From Glandiceps talaboti (Eukaryota; Hemichordata; Enteropneusta; Spengelidae): DNA of 64,000 nucleotides. The stretch spans positions 10,033,931-10,097,930 of the forward strand of contig NC_135555.1 in the NCBI RefSeq assembly GCF_964340395.1, given 5' to 3'. The notes beneath the pieces were generated by a model that made no database searches, had not been told where the DNA came from, and saw only the letters and a program-made list of their open reading frames with translations. A program made the translations under genes and the position numbers. Shown here piece by piece: positions 1-12,474 of this stretch. Numbering within the stretch: the first letter of the stretch is position 1; each line of letters begins with the position of its first letter.

Positions 1-75
1 CCCCCCACCCCCCCATCAAGCCTATTTGTCAAACACATAAACTAAACGGACTATTTTGTTATTTTATTTATCCAG

Positions 76-3000
76 GTAGAACACATCATTAGAGAAGACT
101 ATTTGGTAGAAGCCATGGAACTTTTAGAGTTGTATTGTGATTTATTACTTGCAAGGTTTGGTTTGATAGAAAGCACTAAAACATTAGATGATGGACTTGC
201 TGAAGCTATATCAACAATCATATGGGCTGCACCAAGGATGCAGTCAGATGTTCATGAGGTTGGAGTGGTAAGTATGATGTCACAAAGGTCATAGGTTAAT
301 GAGATGCATATAGGATGCAGTCAGATGTTACTGAGGTTTATGTAGTATGATGTCACAAAGGTCATAGGTTGATTCTGAGTAAAAAGGTCATAGGTTAATG
401 TCTTGTTATTCTTACCATGTAACCTATAGCTATGAACGTGTATGTAAATGTAATATACTGGGAAGTGACAATACATGTTTTGCTACAAATTGGATGATTT
501 GCCATTTCATTTCATTTGTGATTGATCCCCAGTGACTGATAAGACTGCCCTAACATCACTTCATTTTGTATGCAAAGTATATCCATTAGCTAATGTTAGC
601 TAGAGCACCCATCATTTCATGCTATACCTTTCCAGAAAGGTCATTTGGATGACCTCTGTAGATAACATACAAAAGACTTTTGTGATTCATGAACTTCTGA
701 ATAATGTTTTATCTTGGTGTTTCAGGTCTCACAACAACTTTGTCTCAAATACGGTAAAGAATATGGAAAGCTTGCAAGAGCTAATGAAACAGGAACTGTT
801 AATGAAAGGGTAAGACACCAATCATAACGAACAAATTTCTTGAGAAAGTAGATGTATTGATTGTAAAATGATTGTGTATGACTAACATTGGGATGGACCT
901 TGGATAAGTTTTTTATTTATAAAGAGTTGGAAGATTTGTCATATAACTTTAATAGCTGCAGCTGTTTTGGAATCAAAATAAGTGAAGAGATAAATATAAT
1001 ATACATAGATAAATAGTGATATTATTTTTGAAATGATAGGAATTTTTTTTGGGAACCATTTTTCTATAAAAATAATGTATTTGATAGCGGAAGAATGACT
1101 GAGTTATGAAAGATGCCACGGTTCTTTTGTTGTAGTTAGTATCACATCTCTGTTCATAGTTTGTTACTACATGACTCATCACATCAGTGCAGTAAGGTCG
1201 TATCTGCCTGTACAATTGCATAGCAGATACAACCTTACTGCACTGACATGATGATGTATCATTATATGAACTGAGTTGATCAAATTTTCAATGTCTTTTC
1301 ATAGTCATACATGTTTTCTTATTATATCTTTTCAGTTTATGCTCAAGTTGAGCCCCAAACCACCACCAAAGATCTTAGTAGAAAGATATTTACAGGAAAT
1401 TGCAAGGAGTCATAATATACCTTATGAACCAGATTTAGAAGTTCTAGTGAGTACATGTATATGAAAATTTAGAATGTTAAGCAATTTGTGAATTCTCAAA
1501 TCACTTTGTGGTCTCAATATATGTATCCGTCAATTTCAAAAATTGCACATGAAGTTAATTTGGAGGGTCATACTTTTACATCAGTAATGTATATAATACA
1601 GTAAAGTGTACAAATGCAAGTAGATATTTAGTATTGCCATAATATATCTTGCAAAGTAAGAAAAGTCCACCTGGCTTTCCCGGACATTGTACGGTGTGTT
1701 CCCTACGTTTTATGACATGGCATACACATCTTTAAAAGGTTCACCAGGTTTCCCTACTCTATTACACCAGTTCCCAAACTTTAGAAAAACCACTGATGTA
1801 TTTGTTGCACAGTATACATGCATTTAAAAGGAGGATTTATCTTTGTCATTTATATCTCTGCAGAATAATAGTTGAATATAAAAATGAATTCATCCTAATT
1901 CATGATTTTAATTCCTATTTCTAAACATGTAATGTACTCTTTTATCTTGTTATAGGACTCAGCAGATCTCAATCCTCTAACTGCAGATGATCTCTTACTA
2001 CTAGATGATACACCTAGTAAGGGTGGTCCTCCTGGTAGTACAGGAGGTAGTAGTGGTATGGGTGGACCACCACCACCACCTGGTGGTGGATTTGGTGGTT
2101 CCAGTGGAGGATATGGTGGGCCACCAGGTGGTGGATATGGTGGTGGATATGGCGGTGGTTCTGGTGGTGGTGGCGGCGGTGGTGGGGCAGCACCGATGGT
2201 ACCTACTAATGCCGTACCCAGTGTTGGACCACCAAATCCAAATATGCCATTTGCATACCCTTCACAACCTTCACATCAGGTAAGTAATGCCAACATGTCC
2301 ATGTTGTGTGCTCTGAGATAGTGAAAACATAACATATTTACAATGATATGAATTGTACTGTATGAAGCATACACCAATGCAAAACCTTGTTGGATGTTTA
2401 CAGCCGTTTTTGCATTCACCTTAATATTACAGACCTTATGATTTCTATGAAATTTCTATAAATTGCTGTGTACAAATACATGCCGTACATTACCAGATAC
2501 TCTTTGAATATTGAGTACAAGAACTTTAAGACTTATTTATCACCAGGGCCAAAGTGTTCAGTCAGTGTTCAGATTGTGAGTTATTGCAGTTTCTAGTTAT
2601 TTGCCGTATTTAGCCAATCAAAATTGTCTACCTAGGTAAGTTGTCTGATACCATTGTAATTACTATAAATTGATATAGTTTTCATAGTTTAGACAAAGTT
2701 GTATCAAGTAGTTACAGAAAAACAAAGGAAGTGTAGTGAAATACTACCTAGAATGTTAGTTAAAGAAGGTATCAGTTGTGTATTGCGTGCAGTTAGTTAG
2801 ATACAAATATTCCTGAAAATGATAAAAATAAGGGGCTGACAAACAAAATTTGGTGAGAGTGACATTCCTACCCAGCTAATATGATACATGTACTTTCAGG
2901 AACACAAATATATCTCTATTCTAATAAAAGAAAATATGTTTGTTATGGTTCAAAATGATGAAAATTGTTACTCTTAGTATCCACATAGTAAGGATAGGGG

Positions 3001-6000
3001 AACATCAAATTTTGTTGAGTCGCAAGAAATTATTGTGCATCAGTGGCACATCAAATTGTGGACACACACTGGAGTACACCATACTGCCAGGCAGAAAGAA
3101 AACAATTGGATACAGTATATGTAGGGGACATAAACTAACAACTCTAATATGTTATTGTTACTGCAAAAGAAAAACCAACTAAAGCTGTTTGTTTGTTTAT
3201 TTTTTATTTCTCCCCATAAATAATGGTAATTGTAAAACTATCTTGCTGAACTGGTTGGTAAGAATTTGATTATATACATGTAAATTGTAAATTGGACTAT
3301 GGCAATACGTGCATCATCACTTTAACCTACTCACCCCTTATTAGAAAGTGCTATGCTCCAATAACCTTTTATACATATTGTTCTATAGGCACATTCTAAT
3401 ATGAGGGCGGGGACAAGGTTTTAAAAATACTAACACAGGACTGAGTATTAATATTAGATGCTGGTAGTGTTGTTCTCTCCTAGATAAGATAAAAGGTCAA
3501 GGTAACATATGAGAATTTCAAACTACTTCATGAAAAGAATCAAAGTAGTTGCTCAGTGTTTTTGCTGTGAGCATTTTTTTTACTGAAGTCAATAAAGTAT
3601 GTGAAACCTACCTGAAATCCTTTACATTTTTACCAGAGTTCCTCACCAAAATTACAGTACAAGTTTTGAAAATCTGTGCAAGTTTTACAAATTTTCCTCT
3701 CTCAGTTATTGGGGTTCCCAATTTGTAGCAAATACCCTGATGACTGTATGAGATTTAGAAGCTATCAATGTTGGATTAGGGTTAAAATTTAGGTGTGGTC
3801 AGAGCTATTGAGAATGTTGCTCAAAAACAAAGAATGGTCCCATTAGTTATCTCCTATGGCTCCACTGATAAGTTAGCACTAATGCGAGAACCTGGCATTG
3901 AATTGAATCCCTGGCCACAAAAAGCAACATCTTCAGGTGAACAGATCATCACCATACTGTCATAACATCAAGCCAGCTATGAGGAATTAGTTATCAGTCC
4001 TCAAACACCTTTTGGAAGATCCCAAGGAGAATACTAGATCTAATCAAAATAACCCTTCTTATGTATAATTGTCAACGTTGATATCCTTGAATTTCCCCAC
4101 CCAATATTAATTGTATGTGTATAATTATATATTTTGTTTAATTTGAAATAACCAGATTACCGGTAGATTAATTGCGCACATTTGTTTATTAACCCGTACA
4201 CCACATGTTTTCTTCATTGTTTAAGTAATGCCCTGCATGATGATGATGTAATGTTTTGTTGCCTGTTATACAGTGACATTAATTTTATCATTACAGAATG
4301 ATGAAAAGGTATATTTTCAAAATGTAGCTCACTTTTTGAGTGCATTTTTTTTAATCGGCGAATGTTGTTTGTTATTTTTTCTGACCCATTTTGAATTGCA
4401 AGTTTCTAAATGCATGTTTTTAAGAGGAACATATAATCATTAGTTTGTTATCATTTTATTTGTTTCCTGCCTGAATTACTTTACTTTGCCATGAATTAGT
4501 TTTTCTTGTAGTTCTTACTTCTTTCGTTTTATATTTTTACATTGCTTTTAGCATAGCTTTGAGTTTTGCATTTTTGTTCACAGAATGCACCTGTTGTTCC
4601 TCCTCCTCCTGCTGCAACATATTCTCCCCCTCCAACCTCTAAGAAGGGAGGACCACCTCCCCTTCCAAGTCGACCTCCAGCAGCCAGTGCTCCACCTCCT
4701 TCATACAATGGGGAAGTGTCTAGAAATATGACACCGGTGAGTTCATGGCAGCAGTCTGGATGTACCTTACAAATATGTGCTATAGTTTCCTTCAAAAGGG
4801 ACATGGTCTAGAACTTTATTCTTTTCCTAATTTGTCTGGAAAGCCTTTTAAATTTTATATTCTTACTATATCAGCATAAAGAAGAAAAGTAGTGAAAAAA
4901 AACAAAGCCTTAATGAATGAGTCTTGCAGTGCGACTTTGTCATTTTCTCATGTCACATGTTTATAGAGAAATATGTAGATGAAAATTTCTCTTGTTATAT
5001 GTACACAAGGTAGGTAATCATGGCTACAAAAATTGATGTTGTTTCCTTGAATATACATTTTGACCTACATGGCAATGTACTGCCATAGTATAACAAAACA
5101 GGAAGTGTGCACTAGATATTTCTTCATAAGTACCTGAGGCTTTATTGAAATAAAATGACTGAGAATAATGATAAAATAACACTGTATGACTCACAGATAT
5201 TTTAATAAAAAAATCGTTTAATATGTTCTGTAAAACTAGAATAAATTTAAGATAAAAGAGTAAAGTCCTGGACTATGTACCTTTAATAGAAATACTATGC
5301 AATCTCATAATTACAATGCAGATTTAAAAAACGCACCTCCTTTCTTCTGATAACTGTATTTCTAATAATTATAAGTTCTGACAACTCAATATTCCTATAC
5401 CTTTACTTTACTTGATTCCTATTCATCCCTATTTGGGACATGGCCTGCAGCTCTGTAACACTCTACATCCACACTTAAGTAAATTTCTCCATTATAGTTT
5501 ATGTAGTGACAGTTTTAACTTCAGAGGTTCAGTTTTATTCAAATTTTATATTGCATCCTTCATTTGAATACCAATGCTAACACAGCTGGGATCACTTGTC
5601 TGGTTGTCTGAATACACAGTCTTTTTAAATCACAAATGTATATCTTGGTGAAGCACGCTTACATTTGTTCTTCTCACTTGGTGTACATGCATTGATTTTT
5701 AGTCCTGACAAGGTATTTCATATAAATCATGAGAGAATGGCTGTTTTTCAACTCTGGGTTCCTGCACTTTTAACATAAATTGTTGTTACTCTGATAGTCC
5801 CAGCATTTCACCAACATCTCACGTCATCAGGGGTGTACACCTATTGACATCACCTATCTCAATAGTCTGTAAGGTACGCCGTGACAGGGCGCCCTCACAC
5901 ATCGGCTGGTGAGGGCAAAGCGTCACAACGTATCTTACAGTCTATTATCTCAATAGAGACATGTGAATCAGAGAAGACCCATCTTCAGTTGTAGTATCCA

Positions 6001-8310
6001 GCTAAGTTTACTCCAACTTCTTGCATGTGCCTCTAGAGAGACACATCATCCCATTGTAGTACAGGTACACCCTGAATGTCTATGAGATGTCATTGAATAT
6101 TTGGGATTACTGTCAATAGCTTTCTGACAATTTTGTTATTTTTCATAAATCTCATTAATATGGGACATAACAAATCAGTACTACTCTCTGCAAATTCCTT
6201 TATTCTATAAACTCACTTATTTTCATGATTTTGTTAAACATGGATGATTGGTTGAAAGGATATGAACATTAGCCTTTCTGTTGTCATAATTTTTACAAAA
6301 TGTTACCGGTAGTTGGAAAGTAGTCAGATCCAGTAAAGCCATATTTCTATCAACCTTATATGAATTTGCAGAATGAATATGAAATGAATATGACACGGTG
6401 ATTTTGTGTGTAATCCTCTAAGCTGAAGATGTTTTGTAGATTGTACTAAATGTTTTCATTTCCCCCTGAGAGCTACAGAATGATTTTGTATGCAGGACCA
6501 TAGCTATGCTATCATGTATGATTTTTGATATGGAAAGAGTGTTTAAAGTATGGTTCAATGTGACAAACCTCAACAAACATCTTATTAAAGTGGCACAAGT
6601 TAGCTGAGTTTAAAAGTTCTTTTTACGCAGTTGAAAATACTCACATAAAGCCTTGATTAAACTTCTAGTACCATATAATATTGATATTGCTACATACCTT
6701 CAATGATAGTAATTGTCATTGGGCATGGTTAAACTTCTAGTACCATATAATATTGATATTGTTGCATACCTTCAATGATAATAATTGTCATTGGCCATTG
6801 TTAAACTTCTAGTACCATATAATATTGATATTGTTGCATACCTTCAATGATAATAATTGTCATTGGCCATTGTTAAACTTCTAGTACCATATAATATTGA
6901 TATTGCTGCATACCTTCAATGATAATAATTGTCATTTGGGCATTGTTAGCACACTTAATGACTTATAATATATAACCGTACACTAAATTCTGTCATAGAA
7001 TCACTTATGTATTATGCCAGACTATCAGCATTAAGTTCTGCCATATCAAGTGGTAGTTAGTGTCTCAGTTAGTACAATTACTGCATGCACTTTTCAATGT
7101 ACAGTAAAAATTACCCCCTGAAAACTTATCAACTCAGCTTGTGTCTCTTGCTTGAATGCTTCAGAAGTGTAAGTTTTGAGTGTCACATTATAGTCAGTTT
7201 AGTCAGTTTTCTCATGCTGAGGAAATGATCAACTAACCTACATGCAGCACATATAAAAATCCATTATTCAAACTATCATTGGTGTATATATATATTATAA
7301 TTATGCTGTCTTGAGATAAATAGCTATGCAATATGGTGTGCCACACAGACTGGCAATAAAACCAAGGATAAAGTTCAATGTTCAAAGTCCTCAACCAATC
7401 AAACAGAAGTAATGTTTGGATGATGTAAATTTGAATAAACTCAGTCATTATATATTGCTTGTGTCATGTGACTTGTATCGATCAGATTAAGAATACTTAA
7501 AATATTGATATATTTCTGATATTATTTCTCTTACAGGCCCCTCCATATGAAGATGCAATGAGAGATTCAGTATGTAAGTAAAGGTTTATTGTGTGGAAAT
7601 ATTTGATAGGCGAATGTTTCATTTCATTCATTTAATTGTTATGCATTTAATTTACTTAAGCTACTTTTCTCATTATGTGTGTTCCTTCAAAATTTGGAAG
7701 TAAGCATCATTTGTAGGAAGTTTCTGACAAAACAGAAAGAAATGATATTGAAGTGATTCTTTTGAATTTTCGAACAAAAAGTTAGATGTGTATGCAGTAA
7801 CATGAAATAAATGAATAGGAAAACATTTAGATTAGTGAGTTCTCTCGAGATGAGCTAAACAATTTAGCATAATTTGTGAAAATAGGAAGGGCTTAGAGAG
7901 AATATTAGGAGGAATTAGTTCACAGTTGTGAAAATATTTGGGATAGTTACTTAGGATTCGTGAACTTCTCATTTTCCAAGAATCATACTCTGTGATATCT
8001 AATTGTCATACAAATTTGTGTCGTTTTACATATCACAGATCCTCCTCCACCTGGACCTGGTGGTATGAGGCCCTCAAACTTCACACCACCATCAGCACCG
8101 GCACCTACACCGCCACCACCACCAAGCTTTCCAGACGCTGGACCATTACCAGGGAAAGATGCAGCAGCCAGCATACCAGACTTGCCTGCAGTCCCTACAA
8201 ACAGCCTACCACCACTGGATAACACAGTGGGATCACAATCTACTGCTGGAGATGATGTTGACTTTGATGATCTCACAAGGAGATTTGAAGAACTGAAAAA
8301 GAGGAAATGA
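76..8310 (+). CDS. IST1: IST1 homologue (ESCRT-III-associated), 5'-partial, seven exons
   Basis: Increased-sodium-tolerance-1 family protein, which acts with ESCRT-III and recruits MIT-domain proteins such as VPS4 and spastin in endosomal sorting and cytokinesis. Visible coding exons: 76-267, 726-809, 1336-1446, 1956-2279, 4584-4736, 7537-7573 and 8039-8310. All splice cleanly (phase 0 except a phase-1 last intron) into 390 residues plus stop. The first three exons encode the C-terminal half of the conserved helical IST1 core (VEHIIREDYLVEAMELLELY; PPKILVERYLQEIA). A Gly-rich stretch (2058-2190) and a Pro-rich linker (4584-4736) follow. The last exon carries a PxxP-type MIT-interacting motif (IPDLPAVP) and the terminal MIM1 helix (DFDDLTRRFEELKKRK). 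The N-terminal exons lie before the window. A poly(A) signal AATAAA at 8724 and another at 9663 are candidates. Assignment rests on recalled similarity to animal IST1. Confidence 0.95.
1176..1254. repeat. Hairpin (inverted repeat) in IST1 intron
   Basis: Arms of about 32 bases (1176-1207 and 1223-1254) are near-perfect reverse complements, sharing GCAGTAAGGT / ACCTTACTGC-like cores, around a 15-base loop. It resembles a solo MITE or foldback relic. No target-site duplication was identified. Confidence 0.7.
2280..4583 (+). other. IST1 intron 4, no other feature seen
   Basis: A 2.3-kb intron bounded by GTAAGT and a TTCACAG acceptor. AT-rich with scattered short open frames. No gene, repeat array or transposon was recognised by eye. 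Confidence 0.6.
5855..5956. mobile_element. Small MITE-like hairpin flanked by direct repeats
   Basis: An inverted repeat has arms at about 5866-5888 (TCTGTAAGGTACGCCGTGAC) and 5921-5943, with an inner complementary pair GCCCTCAC / GTGAGGGC. It is flanked by an exact 11-base direct repeat TATCTCAATAG at 5855-5865 and 5946-5956, which looks like a target-site duplication. It sits in IST1 intron 5. Confidence 0.6.
6657..6945. repeat. 72-bp tandem repeat, four copies
   Basis: The landmark ACTTCTAGTACC begins at 6661, 6733, 6805 and 6877, an exact 72-base spacing each time. Copies differ by only a few bases. It lies in the 2.8-kb intron between the Pro-rich exon and the penultimate exon of IST1. 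Confidence 0.92.
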
Positions 8311-9690
8311 ACTATTATAGGATGACAGAAAATGTTGATTGTTCTATGCCAATGTAAATAGTGATAATTCTTTGTAATGAAATGAAATTAATAGTATAGG
8401 GATTTAGTGTAATTAGAAATAGCTATAGCAATAAAAACACTAATTTGGTCATGTAAACATCTAGTTATATTGTCATAACAATTGAATTTTGCACACTTTT
8501 GTGATAATGTACACATTTTCTTTTGTAAAGCGTAATGATAAAACTGATGAAATTTAGAATGGGATTTCTTTATGCACATAAAGTTGATTTTGGCAAGACA
8601 AATTTCAGATGACAATTTGATGAGCAATGTGCAATAGGAATCTCCCACATAAGACAATACAGTGATTCAGTGTTATTGTTCACAAACGAGGCACAGTGTG
8701 CTTAGTGAAAGATTTGAAGCACAAATAAAGGCCTTTGGAATAAATGATACCCCCTAGTGGTAAAACATAGAGATAATAGAAAGGCCCCCACCCCCTGAGT
8801 GGCAAAATACATAAATTCAATAACCTGACTTCATTGATATACTAGAATAGATGTTTGTTATGAGAATATGAGTCTCAGTGATTGTCACATAATATATCTT
8901 GAGAGTGAAAAATGTGCACTTCATTCATCCATTACACAAAGGAGAGTATTTGTATCGTCTGAAAGGCTGTGTATTGTTAAAAAACATATATCTTTCAGAC
9001 ATAATTCTTACCTTCATAAATTATAAACATGTATAGAGCTTTCTGGAACCAAACCAGGCTTACCATACTGATATCATGATGGTTTTCAGTGCAGGCCTCT
9101 ATAGAGTCTGATATACTTTTATTTACCACCATACTGATATACTGTACTTTTATTTACCACCATAATGTTCTTAATATTTTAATGGGTATATGCTGTGTAG
9201 CAGCTTTACTTCCAGCAAAACCTTGTGTAAATATGTCTTCATAAAAAAAAATTCTGAAAAAAGATTTGACTGTAGAGTTGAGATGATTACTTTGTGCCAT
9301 ATTTATATTACTACAGATGTTAGTAAAAAATCGTTTTAAAGCTTTCCCTGTGGGGAGAGCAAAATGATTCTAATTCTGAAATGTGTACCAAATTGAGAGA
9401 TTATTATGAAATTATGATTCAGCTGATTTTCACTGTTAGAATTACTTCTGTGTACTTGACTGTACAAAAATGTTACATGTCTGATTTTTGATCATTTTAA
9501 TATATTCATCAAGTATGAGATAATCTTACTCATAGGAAAGAATGTATTTGTACCAACAAACTAATACTTTGCATATGATTTACATATGTTTATCAGTTCT
9601 TACTTTCTTTTGTCCAATAATGCCAAATCTGTATATTTTATTTCCTTGTAGCATCTCATACAAATAAATTGATATGTCACAAACAGCATT
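8311..9690 (+). other. Probable IST1 3' UTR
   Basis: AT-rich non-coding sequence after the IST1 stop codon. AATAAA occurs at 8724-8729 and again at 9663-9668, so transcripts may end near 8750 or 9690. No other gene was recognised. Confidence 0.5.
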
Positions 9691-10944
9691 CATCTTTTGG
9701 TATAATTTGGTATTTATATTTTAAAATGACAAGGACAAATTCTAGACTTGTGGTGACCCAATCTGATTAAAATCCGATGTAGGAATATGGATTAATTCCT
9801 TTCTTGGCCTTTGTTTCCTTCCTTCATATGTTGTTGTTTGATTTTTATCTTTGTCATTCTTGCAGTTAACGCTCTAAATTAAAAACAAACAAACAAATAT
9901 ATACAAGGAAATTGATGAAAATAAAGGAATTGACTCCTATTCCTACATTATGTTTTAACCGGATTGGTGATGATGTAAAGTATACAATACATCTGGAGAA
10001 GTATCCATGTGTAATGGTATGGAATGATGCGTTCAGCTCTTGTCAGTATTTTTCTGAATCTGTTTTATCCAACCCGGAAAATTTAGGCCAAAAAATTCCC
10101 CCATATTCAGTTTTGTTTTAGTGAGGATATTGCCGGAAAGGAATGAACAAATCGCATAGAACTTCAAATTTGGCCACAATATCCAGTCACCTTATGAGTC
10201 AACAATTGATTGATTGGTTGGTTGGTTGGTTGGTTGGTTGGTTGGTTGGTTGGTTGGTTGGTTGATTGATTGATTGATTGATTGATTGAATTTTATTTAT
10301 TTTGCAGCTAATTTCATTTCCGATTTCCTGGAATTATTAAATGATGATTTTGTTATACAAGACCTCAGATAGAAATGCATTCTGATTACTGCATAAAGGA
10401 TTTGAATATTTGAAATCAAAATAATTAATTTATTCATTCTATATTGACACCGTCTGTGACGTAATGATAAACGTGTTGTGAAAAATGATCTGGTGCCAGC
10501 TCATCTTTGCTCAGACAGCGATCCGAATTTGCCTTGAAAGAGTTGTATTGGTTGTTCTAGAAGTCACAACATAATCCGGTAATTCATTCCAATAGTTCAC
10601 AACACGTTGGCTGAAAAAGTTCTGTCTCAGTTGCAATGTTCAACGTGAATTTACTTGAACTTTTGGTCAAACAACCTCAGGGGAAAAAAACCTTCGCTCG
10701 ATCGCGAAATGGTGCACGAAATGGTATGCAAGAATCAGTAATACAGCTTAGGTAACGGTACAATACAATAGTGTGGGTGGGGGTAGCCGTCAGAGATATG
10801 TAGCCCCACCTAATGACGCAATGTTATATTTGACAGAGTAGTTGGAGACGGTGGGGAAGAGGTGAGAACAGTATATGTAAAATTCCCAGACAACTGGCCT
10901 ACCTACATAAAAGTACTAACTAAAAGTGTTATCGTACATTTCAA
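9691..10944. other. Intergenic, with (GGTT)n/(GATT)n microsatellite
   Basis: The only clear structure is a tetranucleotide array at about 10203-10288 that shifts from GGTT units to GATT units. The remainder holds only short open frames with no family resemblance. Confidence 0.6.
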
Positions 10945-11800
10945 ATTCAACGTAATTTGTTATATGCGTTAACCATAACAAAACGCAGATGTAGCTTGTG
11001 GTTTTAATAAATAATTTGCATACTTAATGATTTTCAGTAATTAAGCCATATCTTAAGAATGCAAACTTCAAACTCCACAACATTTGGTACATACATCAAC
11101 CAAAACAAAGCACGCATATCCTATCAAGCTACTTGACAGGTTTTTTTTAGTGTTAATGAGAAATGTGCATAATTAATGATCTTTGGTAATTAGGCTATAT
11201 CTTTAGAATGCAAGCTTAAAATGTCATATAATTTGGTATATATATTAAACATAACAATGCGCATGTCCTATGAAGTTTGTTGACATACCCTTTACTTTAA
11301 ATGATTCAATTTGCATAAATTAATTATTTCAGTGATTAAGCTATATCTAGAAGAATGCACACTACAAATTCCATGGCACATACATCAACCATAACAAAGC
11401 ACATATATCTTATAAAGCCTGTTGTAAAGTTTTTAGTTTTAAGGACTAATTTATACAATTAGTGATTATATCTGACGAAAGAAAGCTTCAAATTTTATAT
11501 AATTTGGTACATACATCAGCCATAACAAATCACACGTGCTTGATGTATTTTTTTTTTTAGTTTTTAATTGCGATGTGTAATTTGCATAAATAATCATTTT
11601 TGATAATTAGGCAATATCTGTAGAATGTAAGCTTTAAATTTCAGATAATTTAGTACATGCATCGATGGTAAAAAAGTGCAAATGTCCTTTAAAACTTGTT
11701 CATGTACACCTTATAATCTTAATGGTTTATTCGCTTAATTGATGATTTTTCGATAATTAGGCAATATGTTAACTATGCAAGCTTTGTCATATAGTTTCAT
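10945..11800. repeat. Degenerate ~145-bp tandem repeat (pearl/Helentron-like core)
   Basis: About six diverged units recur with landmarks such as AATGATTTTCAGTAATTA, then AGAATGCAAGCTT, then TTTGGTACATACATCAACCA, then a run of T/A. Unit starts fall near 11026, 11174, 11318, 11458, 11590 and 11740, a spacing of 132-150 bases. The same unit recurs near 12205-12305, 49.79-50.34 kb, 52.46-53.03 kb and 55.28-55.85 kb. No coding capacity. Confidence 0.75.
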
Positions 11801-12173
11801 ATAATCAATTTTCCACTTAAGGGGTACACCATGTATTAAATAGCCACAGTTCAGAATTTTGCATTCCAACAATATGTGTAGGACCAAAAGTCTATGGTGG
11901 TTGCCTCCTTACAGGAGGCATTCAGTTAAAATCTGGTTAATGGTGTATTCATAAGTTGTTTACGGCATTTAATTTGTCTGAAGATAAACATATGTTACGC
12001 TCACAGCTGTTGACCCTCAAAAACAAACCAAAACGAAGGAGACGTACAATGTCAACACATTTTATTTTGTCAAGATTTGTCAGTGAACACAATAAGGGAT
12101 GGGTGTATCAATAAATATATCACTTATTTTTGGAAGAATAATAAAAGACCTATTAAATTTGTAATGTTTACTA

Positions 12174-12373
12174 CATTTGTATTTTAACTAGAACCAGTTG
12201 CATACAATAAATTATGCATAAATAATCATTTTTGATAATTAGGTAATATCTTTAGAATGCAAGCTTTACATATGAGATAATTTAGAACATGCATTGATGG
12301 TAAAAAATATTGTAAAAAAATATTGACCATAGTGTTGATTGTGTGTTAACTGGTTCTAGTCAAAATACAAATG
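12174..12373. mobile_element. Tc1/mariner-type MITE carrying one ~145-bp repeat unit
   Basis: A 200-bp element with 26-base terminal inverted repeats (CATTTGTATTTTAACTAGAA at 12174 and its near-complement ending at 12373) flanked by TA on both sides, as expected of Tc1/mariner-type targets. Its interior, 12205-12305, is one copy of the degenerate repeat seen at 10945-11800. It lies just 3' of the GPCR gene. Confidence 0.75.
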
Positions 12374-12474
12374 TATGCCTACATTTAAGATCTTGATTGA
12401 AGCGAGGGCACTGTCGATGCGATGGTGTAGAACTTACACTGTTGGTTGTACCTTCCTACTTCTTTTGCCGAATG

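Noticed and set aside
4529-4804. 91-codon minus-strand Gly-rich frame
   Set aside because: Antisense of the Pro-rich IST1 exon 4584-4736.
10945-11800. Regularly spaced repeats considered as a CRISPR-like array
   Set aside because: Units are ~145 bases, diverged throughout and without short conserved repeats or unique spacers, and the genome is eukaryotic; a degenerate satellite or transposon core fits.
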